A stretch of DNA of 64,000 nucleotides, from the NCBI GenBank assembly GCA_040183005.1, contig JAMPIW010000007.1:434001-498000 (forward strand). Direction: 5' to 3'. Within the stretch, counting starts at the first letter, position 1; each line of letters starts with the position of its first letter. This stretch comes from Gammaproteobacteria bacterium (GTDB lineage Bacteria; Pseudomonadota; Gammaproteobacteria; Ga0077554; Ga007554). Positions 43,359 to 53,025 of the stretch are shown here, piece by piece. A program made the translations under genes and the position numbers. The notes beneath the pieces were generated by a model that was given only the letters and a program-made list of their open reading frames with translations, did not search any database and had not been told where the DNA came from.

Positions 43359-44383
43359 ATTCTCTACCCTCACAGCAGCAAGACCACCAGATGAGTAAGC
43401 CTACAGCCGCATCGTCCAATGCCGATGCAACTCAAGTGCCCCGTACGACTGGCGGTAAACCGCATGTAGCAATCGCGATATGCACCTTTCACCGTCAAGA
43501 AGGACTCCAACGCGTGCTGGATGGCTTATGGAAGCAGGCGGGAACCTCTTCGATGGATGTGACGGTGCTCGTTGTAGACAATGATCCAGCAGGGTCCGCA
43601 GAACCCATCGTGGAACGAAATCTGCCGCCCCCGGGCTGGTCCTTGTGTTATGTGATTGAACCCCGGTCAGGCGTGTCGCATGCGCGCAATCGCTGCCTAG
43701 CTGAAGCCAATGCCGACTTTATAGCGTTCATTGATGACGATGAGGTTCCGGAGCCCAACTGGTTGGCGGCGCTACTTGAGACGCAGAGGAATACCGGGGC
43801 CGATGCCGTATTCGGATCCGTGATTTCGCGCTACGAGACAATGCCTCCTGCATGGATGTCTGGCTGTGGTGCGTATAAAAATTCTCATCGCCCAACAGGA
43901 AGTGAAATTGGTTGGGAAAATTGTTGCACCGCGAATGTATTGTTGAGTCACAGAATAGTGACGCTTGCGGGCGGTAGTTTTGACGGGAGGTTTGCAACAA
44001 CTGGTGGAGAGGATACGCTGTTTTTTGCCCGAGCCGAACGAGCCGGGGCAAAGTTGATATGGTGTGATGAGGCGGTAGTTTTTGAGGATGTGCCACCTTC
44101 ACGCTTGCGTTTGGCTTGGATTTTGAGGCGTTCTTTCAAAGGCGGACAAACCTGGGTGCGTATCCGCGCCGAATTCAATCGGGCAGTTTGGCTACCTATG
44201 GCCTTGCGAGGTGCAATATTTGCGCTGATTGCAGCGGGTATGCTGCTACCCACCTTCCTGATATCCCGCGGGGCGGCAGTTCGTCAGGCGCAGCGCGTGG
44301 CGGGCGGATTGGGCAAAATGACTGCGTGGTGGCCCGCAGTGAGAGCCAAGCGCGGTGGACAGTCAGGTCACTATGTTGGTTGA
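43355..44383 (+). CDS. Family 2 glycosyltransferase with C-terminal membrane span
   Basis: A 342-residue GT2 protein. VAIAICTFHRQEGLQRVLDG, VLVVDNDPAGSAEPI, SGVSHARNRCLAEANADF, FIDDDEVPEPNW, TGGEDTLFFARAERAG. A hydrophobic segment at about 287-306 (ALRGAIFALIAAGMLLPTFL) suggests membrane contact. The ATG at 43355 was chosen for the AGAGG site upstream; the 40-residue N-terminal tail is Gln/Ser/Thr-rich. Sugar unknown. Confidence 0.9.
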   Translation: MNSLPSQQQDHQMSKPTAASSNADATQVPRTTGGKPHVAIAICTFHRQEGLQRVLDGLWKQAGTSSMDVTVLVVDNDPAGSAEPIVERNLPPPGWSLCYVIEPRSGVSHARNRCLAEANADFIAFIDDDEVPEPNWLAALLETQRNTGADAVFGSVISRYETMPPAWMSGCGAYKNSHRPTGSEIGWENCCTANVLLSHRIVTLAGGSFDGRFATTGGEDTLFFARAERAGAKLIWCDEAVVFEDVPPSRLRLAWILRRSFKGGQTWVRIRAEFNRAVWLPMALRGAIFALIAAGMLLPTFLISRGAAVRQAQRVAGGLGKMTAWWPAVRAKRGGQSGHYVG

Positions 44384-44592
44384 AATTTATTGGATCATCG
44401 CGGAGTATGTATTGGTTGTGTGGCACTGTGAGGCATCTGAGGCCGGCTAGATTTTCATCGCCGCCTTTTATCTCATTCCGATACTTGCGTTGCTGATTAT
44501 TCTGGCACACCCCGACATTCATGTGGTCGCGCGCGAGAGTGGCACAGGGGTTCAAAATGGGCTGTGTGTTCACCACGGGTTATCGATCGTGA
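44373..44592 (+). pseudogene. Possible membrane-protein remnant
   Basis: Between the glycosyltransferase and the beta-helix gene an ATG at 44373 reads MLVEIYWIIAEYVLVVW and stops at 44449. Past that stop the same frame reads IFIAAFYLIPILALLIILAH. The hydrophobic run across a stop suggests decay of a membrane-protein gene, perhaps of the EPS locus. I cannot name the family. Confidence 0.3.
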
Positions 44593-44619
44593 ATGTATTG
44601 CCTTGAGGTAGTGTTGGAT

Positions 44620-46599
44620 ATGAAGATTTTCACTCGATTTCTTGTTTGCGTGGCGAGCCTCCTGGTCTATCCGCAAAGTTCGCTGGCCACGATTTCGACT
44701 TGTGTCGTACCCGACGATCAGACTCAAGTCTCTGGAGCATGTATCCGTTTCGCTGCTCTTGATGGCTGGCTCCATAGTCCATCCCTGCATGATGAATCTG
44801 GAAATTTACGCGACGACGTGCTGGTGGAATTCAAATCGGGTGTCTACAGGCCTGCAACGCCTTTCACAGTAGACCGTCTAGTTACAGGCAGTGGCCGCCA
44901 CAAACTTATCCTGGCGGGAGCCGGTGCCACACAGACGGTGTTTTCGGGTGCTCGTCCTTTACGTTTCAATCGTGTTTCCGCAGCACTCCTGAAGGAAAAA
45001 AATCTGCCTCCGAATTTGGTAGTGGCTAGTCTCAAGGAGGCCGGAATTTCAGAAGTTCCGAGATTTTCTGAGCAGAGATTCGGCCAGACTGTTATGCCTG
45101 AAATAGAGTTGTTTTACCATGGGACTCGGATGCCAATCGCCCGATGGCCCAATTCGGGTTATGCCAAGACGGATAGCGTTGAAAAAGTTGCGGGGGGTGC
45201 TGTTTTTACGGTCAAAGGCAGAGATGTTGCAATCTACAAAACCGAACAGGATCTGCGCGTGGGTGGCTATTTCATGCACGACTGGGCTGACGAGAAGCTC
45301 CAAGCTGAGGCAGTTGATCCTGCAGGAAAATTAGGCTTCGTCGGCGCGCAACCTACATTTGGTGTTGCTGCGGATCGCCGGGTGTTTTTCGAAAATGCCT
45401 TGATAGACATCGATGTGCCGGGCGAATGGCATATTGATCGACGTTCTGGTCTAGTGTACTTCCTGCCGCCTAAGCCGATTCTGGCTGATGAAGTGCAGGT
45501 TTCGCAGGTGGTGAACGGTTTAGTATTAAACCGCGTGGTGAACGTAGAGGTACGTGATCTTGGGTTTGAGGCGTTTCGTGGCGCAGGTGTTTCGCTTGAT
45601 GACGTTGATGCTGTAACGTTGCGAAATCTCATCGTGAAGAATGTCGGCACAGATGGCGTTGAAGTATCCGGCGTGAACGCTTTGCTGGAGGCTATACAGG
45701 TCAATAATACGGGAGCTGCGGGTATCGTTCTGAATGGCGGTAACAGGAGAACGTTAAAACCTGGCTTGCTGGTGGCACGGCATTGTGTTGTTACGCAAGT
45801 AGGACGCCTACAGAAGACCTATAAGCCAGCTGCATTCCTAATGGGCGTAGGAAATATTCTGGAGGACTCCATCTTGAGAGGGGGGCCGCATGCAGCAATC
45901 ATTTTTCATGGGAACGATCACCAAATTCGCCGAAATCTTATCGAAGATTTCGTCAAGGAAACCGATGACGCTGGCGCTATCTATACGGGACGTGACTGGA
46001 CAGCACGCGGTACGGTTATTGAGCAAAATTTGATCCGTAACATCGGGTCCACAGGCCTGCATTATGGTGCACATGCAATTTATCTGGACGATCAAGCCAG
46101 TGGAATTATCGTGAGGAGCAATTTGATCTCAAACGCCGGACGGGGTGTTTTTATCGGCGGTGGCAGGGATAACACTATATCGGACAACATCTTCGCCAAC
46201 TGCAATAACGGTGTGTATCTTGACGTCAGAGGTTTTGTGGCCCTTGCCAAAGAAGGTGCCCAAGCGAATCAGGACTACTTGGACAAGATGAAGGGTCTTG
46301 GGGCATCGTTACCACTCTACTCATCGCGCTATCCAGGCTTGGCAAAGTTGCTTGAAAATGAGCCAGGTGTGCCGAAGAATAATATCGTAGATCGCAATAT
46401 TTTTATGAATTGTGGCCCTGTTTACATCATGCGACCCGGTGAAAATGGCATTTCAGTAACGAAATCCGTTATCGTGAACAATGCGTATAAAGCGCTAATT
46501 GACGAAGCAAAAGTAGGCGCGATTCATGAGTTACTCCCTGTGCTGCGCGGTAAAGGCAGGGTGCCGAACAAGGCCGAATTCATGAAGGTAGTTGATTAG
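44620..46599 (+). CDS. Secreted right-handed parallel beta-helix protein
   Basis: 659 residues with a signal peptide (MKIFTRFLVCVASLLVYPQS, cleaved near SLA). The N-domain (60-290) precedes a beta-helix of about residues 290-560 with N/G/V/I ladders: VRDLGFEAFRGAGVSLDDVD, NIGSTGLHYGAHAIYLDDQA, IVRSNLISNAGRGVFIGGGR, NTISDNIFANCNNGVYLDV. Such folds are found in polysaccharide lyases and glycoside hydrolases. No catalytic triad can be assigned by eye. It probably acts on or binds the EPS in the periplasm or outside. Confidence 0.8.
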   Translation: MKIFTRFLVCVASLLVYPQSSLATISTCVVPDDQTQVSGACIRFAALDGWLHSPSLHDESGNLRDDVLVEFKSGVYRPATPFTVDRLVTGSGRHKLILAGAGATQTVFSGARPLRFNRVSAALLKEKNLPPNLVVASLKEAGISEVPRFSEQRFGQTVMPEIELFYHGTRMPIARWPNSGYAKTDSVEKVAGGAVFTVKGRDVAIYKTEQDLRVGGYFMHDWADEKLQAEAVDPAGKLGFVGAQPTFGVAADRRVFFENALIDIDVPGEWHIDRRSGLVYFLPPKPILADEVQVSQVVNGLVLNRVVNVEVRDLGFEAFRGAGVSLDDVDAVTLRNLIVKNVGTDGVEVSGVNALLEAIQVNNTGAAGIVLNGGNRRTLKPGLLVARHCVVTQVGRLQKTYKPAAFLMGVGNILEDSILRGGPHAAIIFHGNDHQIRRNLIEDFVKETDDAGAIYTGRDWTARGTVIEQNLIRNIGSTGLHYGAHAIYLDDQASGIIVRSNLISNAGRGVFIGGGRDNTISDNIFANCNNGVYLDVRGFVALAKEGAQANQDYLDKMKGLGASLPLYSSRYPGLAKLLENEPGVPKNNIVDRNIFMNCGPVYIMRPGENGISVTKSVIVNNAYKALIDEAKVGAIHELLPVLRGKGRVPNKAEFMKVVD

Positions 46600-46640
46600 C
46601 CCAATCGGTTGGTGCCTGCGATTTAATGAAGAAGGATATT

Positions 46641-47871
46641 ATGATGGCATCTGTTAGTTCTTATCCACATGGCACCAATGATCGCCGACGGATCGTGATG
46701 CGGATTGTTGGAGGGATAGCAGTCTTTCTACTGATGGTCCCACTGGCGATTGTATTTCCGATACTTACCCTGGTCAGTGTGGTTCTGTTTATTGGATTTT
46801 CATTGCGATCCAGCGCTGTCGCCACCGGTTCTGCGATTGCTGCCGTGCTAGGTGTCTTCGGATGGATGAACTCGACGAAGGGGATGTCCGGTGACTGGGC
46901 TTGGTATACACAGCATTTTATCTGGTTGCAGCACCTGGATTTCAGCCAATACTGGGGGCAGCGCATCGGGATATTCACAATCAAAACAACGGAACCCACC
47001 TATTATTTTATTGCCTCCGTTATTTCAAAGTTATCTGGTGGCAGTGTGCCGGCCCTTGCGTGGGGCGTTTCATCATTGATATATATTCCCTTGGGTGTGT
47101 CAATTGGTTTGATCTCGGCCAAAATAACGAAAGTGCCAATGCATGTAGGTGTCGCTACACTCATCGCGCTCATGGTTGGGGTCACGTTTACACTCACTAC
47201 ACAACTCGTGCGGCAGGAGGTCGCAAGTGCATTGCTTGTATTTGGCTTTGTACTTTTTTACTTTGAGGCGCGTGTTATAGGAATATTACTTGCGGTGTTG
47301 GGTGTTTTTTCACACAACTCGGCTTTGGCTCCCTTTGTAGTCGTCATTGCCGCGTATTGGTTTACAATCAGCGGAGAGCGGCTGGTATGGAATAAGGTGG
47401 TTTTTCTTTCTGGCGCATTCATTGCTATTGGGGTGGCATACCTGCTAGTGGGGCCTGGACTCAACTATTATGAAAGCAGAGAATCAGTTGGTGAGATAAG
47501 CGCAGTAGTTATTTTTTATGGACATCAGTATTTTATCAATTTTCTTGTTTGTGCGTTCGCGCATAGATGGACCGAAACGTTTTCTGAATATTCTCGCGGC
47601 GGGGGCTATCATATACGCTGGATTTTTAGCAGGCATGTCGTTAGCGCCCACGCCTTTCCTTAGAATGTATTTTTATGTCGAATTATTCAGGACGTTGATG
47701 GTGGGCGTCATTGTTTGTGCATTGCTGCGTTTACGTTTCGGACCGATCTTGGCGGTGCCGATGTTGTTGATGGCTGTTGTATATGTTGAGATGAGAATAC
47801 GGGTTTCTCCCTTCTCATTCGGAGGCGGGTTTATTTCCCATATACTCAGGCCATTCGCTTTTTTTAATTGA
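46641..47871 (+). pseudogene. EpsG-type (Wzy-like) polysaccharide polymerase, frameshifted
   Basis: The first frame (46641-47663) gives a polytopic membrane protein with eight or so spans; GDWAWYTQHFIWLQHLDFSQ, VRQEVASALLVFGFVLFYFE and HNSALAPFVVV fit the EpsG/Wzy polymerase family. From the T6 run at 47512-47517 the second frame (to 47871) continues the hydrophobic pattern, including MDISILSIFLFVRSR and RMYFYVELFRTLMVGVIVC. Removing one T joins them as VVIFMDISILSIF, a smooth span, and gives about 409 residues. The natural state could be a true mutation, a sequencing error in a homopolymer, or a slippage site. Confidence 0.75.
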
Positions 47872-48038
47872 TCACTTATATTCAGTCCAAGCCAGATTTT
47901 CCATCTGAGCAAAAGCCCTGGTCAACAAGATTTGGATAACTCAACTTTTATTCACTTGTAATGTAAAGAATTCGAAGTTGGTTGGTATGTGCAAATTTTC
48001 TGTTTCACAACAACATGTCTAACGTCAATGAGGTCGTT

Positions 48039-50318
48039 ATGCATCCTTCTTCCAGGCCTGTTCGTCTGGTTATTGTCACCAACATTCCTGCGCCGTACCG
48101 GTTGCCGGTATATGCCCTGCTGGCGCAGGAGCCCGACATTGACCTCCACGTGGTGTATTGCAGTGGGCGTGAACCGGATCGCGAGTGGAATCTGGGGAAG
48201 ATGTCATTTGCGCATACGTTTCTGAAGAACTCGTTCTTGAGCTACCGAGGCCGGTACATTCATTTCAATTACGACGTGTGGCCAGTGTTGCGCTCGCTCA
48301 AGCCGGATATTGTGGTGACAACGGGGTTTAATCCCACGCATCTTATGGCCTATGCATGGACGCGCCTGCACGGTGCGCGGCATGTGGCCATGACGGACGG
48401 GACATTGGAGTCAGAGGCAACGCTGACTATTCTGCACCGCTGGATCAGGCGTCATGTATATCGACATACGGCTGCTTTCATCGGTGCCAGCGACGGAGTC
48501 ATGCAGTTGTACCGCTCGTATGGCGTCGCTTCCAGCGCCATGTTCAAGTCGCATTTGTGTGCAGACAATACGCTGTTCTTCAATACGCCACCACAGGCGA
48601 AGACATATGACTTCATATTTTGCGGTCGCTTTGAAGCGGTGAAAAATCCATTTTTCGCCCTGGATGTGGCCCGCGAAGCTGCACAGCGGCTCGGACGCCG
48701 GGTGTCTATCGTGTTCGTGGGGTCAGGCGGACTGGAAGGCCAGATACGTTCTTATGCGAAGACTATTGAAGCCGAGGTTGATGCAAGCTTCGCCGGTTTT
48801 GCAAAGCAGGAGGCGCTTCCCGCGTGGTATGGTGCTTCCCGCATTTTTCTGTTTCCAACCCAGTGGGATCCCTGGGGTGTGGTGGCAAACGAGGCCTGTG
48901 CAGCCGGTGTGCCGGTACTGGTTTCCGACGTCGCAGGCTCGGCGGGTGAGCTGGTGCGGGATGGCGAAAACGGCTTCGTGTTGCCGCTCGACCGGGAGCG
49001 CTGGACGAATGCCGCAGTCAGGCTGCTGACCGACGAATCGCTCTACGCTATGATGGTGGCACGTTGTCGTGAGCGGGTGGGTGAGTACCGCTATGACAAT
49101 GCGGCGCGCGGGATTGCACAAGCAGTGCGGGCAGCCGACCGGGCCTGCCTGCCATGGAGCACCTACAAGTCCGGTGCGCGCCCCAAAGTGGTGATTATTC
49201 AGCGCCGGATCACTCAATACCGAGTGCCTCTGTTTAACCTGATGCGTGAAAAGTTGGATGCCGCCGGAGTGGATTTGATTGTGGTATACGGCGACCCGCT
49301 GCCAGGCGAGAAACTCAAGGCTGATTCGGGAGAGCTGCCCTGGGGGGTTCATGTGCCGTGCCGCTACTGGCTCAATGGACGGCTCTGCTGGCAGAATGCC
49401 ATGTCGGTGGTGAGCAATGCGAGCATGGTGGTGGTTACTCAAGAGAACAAATTACTGTTCAACTATCTGAGATCATTTCTGAAAAAAGACCGGAAGTGGG
49501 CATTCTGGGGGCATGGACGCAATTTCCAGTCGACCTCACCGAACTCGTTCGGCGAGCGCTTCAAACGCGGGACGGCCAAGCGGATGGACTGGTGGTTTGC
49601 CTACACGAGGCTGAGTGCCGATCTTTTGACGGCGGTGGGGTTTCCCGACAGTCGCATAACAGTCTTGAACAACGCGTCAGATACCTCCGGATTTTGTCGT
49701 ATGCGGGTCTCGATTACGCTTGAAGAATCGCGCGCTCTGCGTGAATCTCTGGGCTTTGATGAAGAGCCAGTGGGGGTGTACGTGGGTTCGCTCTATACCG
49801 ACAAACGATTGGATTTTCTGTTTGCTGCTGCCGAGGCGATCCGCAGCGAGGTACCCGACTTTCATTTGCTGATTGTGGGCGATGGGCCAGAGCGTGACAA
49901 GGTGCAGGCTTGGTGTGCCGCCCACCCCTGGGCGCGCTGGGTGGGTACGCGTTTTGGTAGGGAGAAAGTGACATACACCTCAGTGGCACAGGTGATGTTG
50001 AATCCGGGACTGGTAGGTCTGGGTATTCTGGACGCGTTTGTCTGCGGCGTACCCTTGCTGACCACAGACTGTGGCATTCATAGTCCCGAAATCGCCTATC
50101 TCGAAAATGGCATCAACGGTGTGATGACGGAGGACGATCTGGATGCTTATGTGAACGCCAGTGTGCTTCTGCTGCGCGATGGCAAGGCCTTGAATGCTCT
50201 GCGCGACGGGTGCGCTATCAGTGCGGTGGAATATACGCTGGAAAAAATGGCATGCCAATTTGTCGAGGGCGTGACGCGCTGTCTGGCGGCCCCGTGTTAC
50301 AATGGGCGTGACCGCTGA
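48039..50318 (+). CDS. Fused double family 4 glycosyltransferase
   Basis: 759 residues from the ATG at 48039 (GAGG 6 bases upstream; earlier in-frame starts at 47982 and 48015 lack a site). Domain 1 (1-370): VIVTNIPAPYRLPVYALLAQ, VTTGFNPTHLMAYAW, DFIFCGRFEAVKNPFFALDV, WGVVANEACAAGVPVLVSDV with the EX7E region. Domain 2 (390-750): VVIIQRRITQYRVPLFNLMR, KWAFWGHGRNFQST, VGVYVGSLYTDKRLDFLF, GLGILDAFVCGVPLLTTDCG. The first domain keeps the NEA motif; in the second it is replaced by DAF, so the second may be weak or have a different role. Two successive sugars may be added by one enzyme. Confidence 0.88.
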   Translation: MHPSSRPVRLVIVTNIPAPYRLPVYALLAQEPDIDLHVVYCSGREPDREWNLGKMSFAHTFLKNSFLSYRGRYIHFNYDVWPVLRSLKPDIVVTTGFNPTHLMAYAWTRLHGARHVAMTDGTLESEATLTILHRWIRRHVYRHTAAFIGASDGVMQLYRSYGVASSAMFKSHLCADNTLFFNTPPQAKTYDFIFCGRFEAVKNPFFALDVAREAAQRLGRRVSIVFVGSGGLEGQIRSYAKTIEAEVDASFAGFAKQEALPAWYGASRIFLFPTQWDPWGVVANEACAAGVPVLVSDVAGSAGELVRDGENGFVLPLDRERWTNAAVRLLTDESLYAMMVARCRERVGEYRYDNAARGIAQAVRAADRACLPWSTYKSGARPKVVIIQRRITQYRVPLFNLMREKLDAAGVDLIVVYGDPLPGEKLKADSGELPWGVHVPCRYWLNGRLCWQNAMSVVSNASMVVVTQENKLLFNYLRSFLKKDRKWAFWGHGRNFQSTSPNSFGERFKRGTAKRMDWWFAYTRLSADLLTAVGFPDSRITVLNNASDTSGFCRMRVSITLEESRALRESLGFDEEPVGVYVGSLYTDKRLDFLFAAAEAIRSEVPDFHLLIVGDGPERDKVQAWCAAHPWARWVGTRFGREKVTYTSVAQVMLNPGLVGLGILDAFVCGVPLLTTDCGIHSPEIAYLENGINGVMTEDDLDAYVNASVLLLRDGKALNALRDGCAISAVEYTLEKMACQFVEGVTRCLAAPCYNGRDR

Positions 50319-50394
50319 TGCCGTTATGCGGCGTTCAGTTAAGCGGATGTTAGCGATATTATTGGACTAATTAAATCAATTCTTTGGGTGAAAA

Positions 50395-50769
50395 ATGAAA
50401 TATCGTAATGCGTTAACGAAAATTCTGCTGCCCGTTTTGGTAAATAGATTAAGACAGCTTCGTTTGCATGGTCTGTATGGGGGTGAAAATGCATTGCAGC
50501 GCAAGGAGTATGAGGCTCGCCCGAGGGCGGCAGGCTTTACCACTCGCCGTGTGCTAGGGCCGTGTGATTCGACCACCAATTTCACGCTATCTACATCGCA
50601 TAAACTCCACGAGTTGTTTCTTGCCCGTTTTAGTCATTGGTTAGGGGCTGCGTGCTTTGCGCGTATGGCTTTCTCTGAGATTGGCTTCCAAATAAGTCGG
50701 AGTATTCTTGCTGTGCTGGATCGTCGTCTTGGGCGCTTATACACTTTCGTCGCAGACAAACCGGAATAG
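50395..50769 (+). CDS. Small unknown protein, possibly a remnant
   Basis: 124 residues between the fused transferase and the epimerase. I do not recognise a family. The N-terminal 35 residues (MKYRNALTKILLPVLVNRLR) are basic; the end (LGRLYTFVADKPE) loosely resembles the C-terminus of class I SAM methyltransferases. It carries no complete SAM motif. It could be a decayed methyltransferase. A possible ribosome site GGGTGA lies 5 bases upstream. Confidence 0.35.
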   Translation: MKYRNALTKILLPVLVNRLRQLRLHGLYGGENALQRKEYEARPRAAGFTTRRVLGPCDSTTNFTLSTSHKLHELFLARFSHWLGAACFARMAFSEIGFQISRSILAVLDRRLGRLYTFVADKPE

Positions 50770-50774
50770 GATAA

Positions 50775-51716
50775 ATGAAGTTTGCCCTGATTACTGGTGC
50801 TAGAGGATTTGTCGGACGGCATCTGGCGCGTGCACTCCACCAACATGGAGCTCAGGTGTGTGGGATCGGTCATGGTGCCTGGGCTGAATCAGAGCGTGTT
50901 GCGTGGGGCGTGAGCTATTGGCTGAACGGCGATGTGACCAAGCGCAATCTGGATATTATTCAGTCAAATGTGGGGCCGCCTGGTGTGGTGTTTCATTTGG
51001 CGGGTGGCAGTTCAGTGGGGCCTTCTTTGTTAGCACCTGAAGAGGATTTTCGCCGTTCGGTGTTATCTGCTGCGGAGTTGCTTGAGTGGGCGCGATTGGC
51101 TGCGCCCGAGGTACGTTTGGTGCTGGCATCCAGCGCGGCAGTGTATGGCGCGGGGCACAGTCAGGCAATTCGTGAAACCGATGCGCTGGCACCCTATTCA
51201 CCTTATGGTTACCACAAACGTATTGCAGAAGAGTTGTTTGAATCGTATGGCAAGAACTTTGGCTTGCATGTAGCCATCGTGCGGCTGTTTTCTGTGTATG
51301 GTTCAGAGCTAAGGAAACAGTTGTTATGGGATTCGTGTGGTCGGTTGGCAGGCGATGCAACGCGATTGGGGTTGGGGGGGTCGGGCAACGAAATGCGGGA
51401 CTGGTTGCATATTTCAGATGCTGTTGAACTTCTGCGTATCGCCGCATCTCATGCAAGCCATGATGGATTTATCGTCAATGGGGGTACGGGTTCTGCGGTC
51501 ACTGTGCGCGAGGTCGCCGAACAACTTTGCACTGCGTGGGGAATGGGTACTCAGTTGAGTTTTAGCGGTAAGAATCGTCAAGGTGATCCACAATATCTGG
51601 TGGCAGACGTGGCTCTAGCAAAGTCCCTTGGCTTCGTGCCGAAGATGAGTTTGCAAGCGGGTATAGCTGACTATGTGGATTGGTTCAAGCGCGTCAATTT
51701 TCAGGCGTCCGCATGA
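50775..51716 (+). CDS. NAD-dependent sugar epimerase/dehydratase
   Basis: A 313-residue extended short-chain dehydrogenase: ITGARGFVGRHLARALHQHG, VVFHLAGGSSVGPS, LASSAAVYGAG, catalytic YGYHK at about 153-157, and IVRLFSVYGSELRKQ. It changes a nucleotide sugar (epimerisation or reduction), but the exact substrate cannot be told from sequence. The stop overlaps the next start by ATGA. Confidence 0.92.
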   Translation: MKFALITGARGFVGRHLARALHQHGAQVCGIGHGAWAESERVAWGVSYWLNGDVTKRNLDIIQSNVGPPGVVFHLAGGSSVGPSLLAPEEDFRRSVLSAAELLEWARLAAPEVRLVLASSAAVYGAGHSQAIRETDALAPYSPYGYHKRIAEELFESYGKNFGLHVAIVRLFSVYGSELRKQLLWDSCGRLAGDATRLGLGGSGNEMRDWLHISDAVELLRIAASHASHDGFIVNGGTGSAVTVREVAEQLCTAWGMGTQLSFSGKNRQGDPQYLVADVALAKSLGFVPKMSLQAGIADYVDWFKRVNFQASA

Positions 51717-52885
51717 GGGTTGCGTTTAGCTTAATTGGTGGAGCGGGTTGGACGGGCGGAATTAATTATCTGGAAAATCTGCTGTCGGCTTTGTCCGAGC
51801 AGCCCAATTGTAAAGTGCGCCCGGTGCTGTTCGCTGGGACGGATACTGATCCTGAACTTTTAGCGCGGTTGTCCCCCTATCTTGCTGAACCTCCGATTCT
51901 AAGTACGGTATGGAATAACTATAAACTGATGCGGTTGGCTCGGCTTGTTTGTGGTTTTGGTTTGCAGCGCGATTACTTGGCGGAGCGCGAATTCAGGCGG
52001 GCTCATATTGATGTCGTGTTTCAGCACGCTGCTTGGTATGGTTGCCGCTTTGGCATTCCAACCTTGGCATGGATTGCGGATTTTCAACATCGCCGCTTGC
52101 CGGTGATGTTTAGCAAGTTCAATTATTACTGGCGTGATGTGGGGTATTGGGCGTTGAGTCATTGTGCAACGCGAATCATGGTGAGCAGCCAAGATGCAAA
52201 GCGGGATTGCGAAACCTTTTACCCCAATTCAACAGGTCGCGTTGATGCAGTTCCTTTTGCGGTGAGGGTGGCTGCTGTGGAAAACTTTGCCGAGTTGCAA
52301 AAGATTCGGAATCTGTACGGTTTGCCGGAAAAGTTTTTTTTTATGCCTAACCAATTGTGGAAGCATAAAAACCATCTCAATGTCATCGAGGCCTTAAATC
52401 GTATCAAACTGTCAGGCGGTAATGTCGTCATTGTGGCGAGTGGTAATCCTAAAGATGGTCGTCACCCCGACCATCCTCGGCACGTACTCGACCTGATTAA
52501 AAATTGCGGCCTTGAAGAGAAATTCATTTTCTTGGGTTTAATTCCTTTTCAACATATTTTGCCGTTGATGAGACTTTCTGTCGGGGTGTTGAATCCTTCG
52601 TTTTTTGAGGGCTGGAGCACAACAGTGGAAGAGGCTAAAGCCGTGGGTGCACCCCTGCTGCTTTCCAATTTGCCTATACACCGTGAGCAAACCGAAGGTA
52701 AGACTGCTTTTTTCTTTGATGCAAACAATCCTGAAGATATCGCGGCGGTATTGGCGCATAACTGGCAGACGCTGACACCTGGTCCGCGACTGGATGCTGA
52801 GTACACCGCAGTGCAGACAAACAAGCAGCAAAGAATGCAGTTTGCGATGGCATTTGGCGCCTTGTCAGCGCGCACTCTACGCTGA
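51713..52885 (+). CDS. Family 4 glycosyltransferase
   Basis: A 390-residue GT4 enzyme: RVAFSLIGGAGWTGGINYLE, WIADFQHRRLPVMFSKFNYY, FFMPNQLWKHKNHLNVIEAL, PSFFEGWSTTVEEAKAVGAP (EX3-7E motif). Starts inside the epimerase stop. It ends the plus-strand EPS block and is followed by a convergent hairpin. Confidence 0.93.
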   Translation: MRVAFSLIGGAGWTGGINYLENLLSALSEQPNCKVRPVLFAGTDTDPELLARLSPYLAEPPILSTVWNNYKLMRLARLVCGFGLQRDYLAEREFRRAHIDVVFQHAAWYGCRFGIPTLAWIADFQHRRLPVMFSKFNYYWRDVGYWALSHCATRIMVSSQDAKRDCETFYPNSTGRVDAVPFAVRVAAVENFAELQKIRNLYGLPEKFFFMPNQLWKHKNHLNVIEALNRIKLSGGNVVIVASGNPKDGRHPDHPRHVLDLIKNCGLEEKFIFLGLIPFQHILPLMRLSVGVLNPSFFEGWSTTVEEAKAVGAPLLLSNLPIHREQTEGKTAFFFDANNPEDIAAVLAHNWQTLTPGPRLDAEYTAVQTNKQQRMQFAMAFGALSARTLR

Positions 52886-52934
52886 ACATGGTTCGACATG
52901 GTGATGCCGATGGTGCAGCGGTGGCGTGAGCAGT

Positions 52935-52964
52935 GCGCGGCTGAGCTTTGTCGAACAGCCGCGC
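52935..52964. terminator. Convergent hairpin terminator
   Basis: GCGCGGCTG (52935-52943) and CAGCCGCGC (52956-52964) form a 9-bp stem with a 12-base loop, between two convergent genes. A TTTT follows at 52971 on the plus strand. Plausible bidirectional terminator. Confidence 0.6.
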
Positions 52965-53025
52965 AGACGATTTTGGATGAAAAACTTGCCATTTAAAATC
53001 GCCTCCACTCACATTGCTTTTCTCA

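Noticed and set aside
44490-44560. Second sigma-54-type box (TGGCAC in two places before the beta-helix gene)
   Set aside because: TGGCAC occurs, but no GC pair lies at the required ten-base spacing, so the -12 half is missing.
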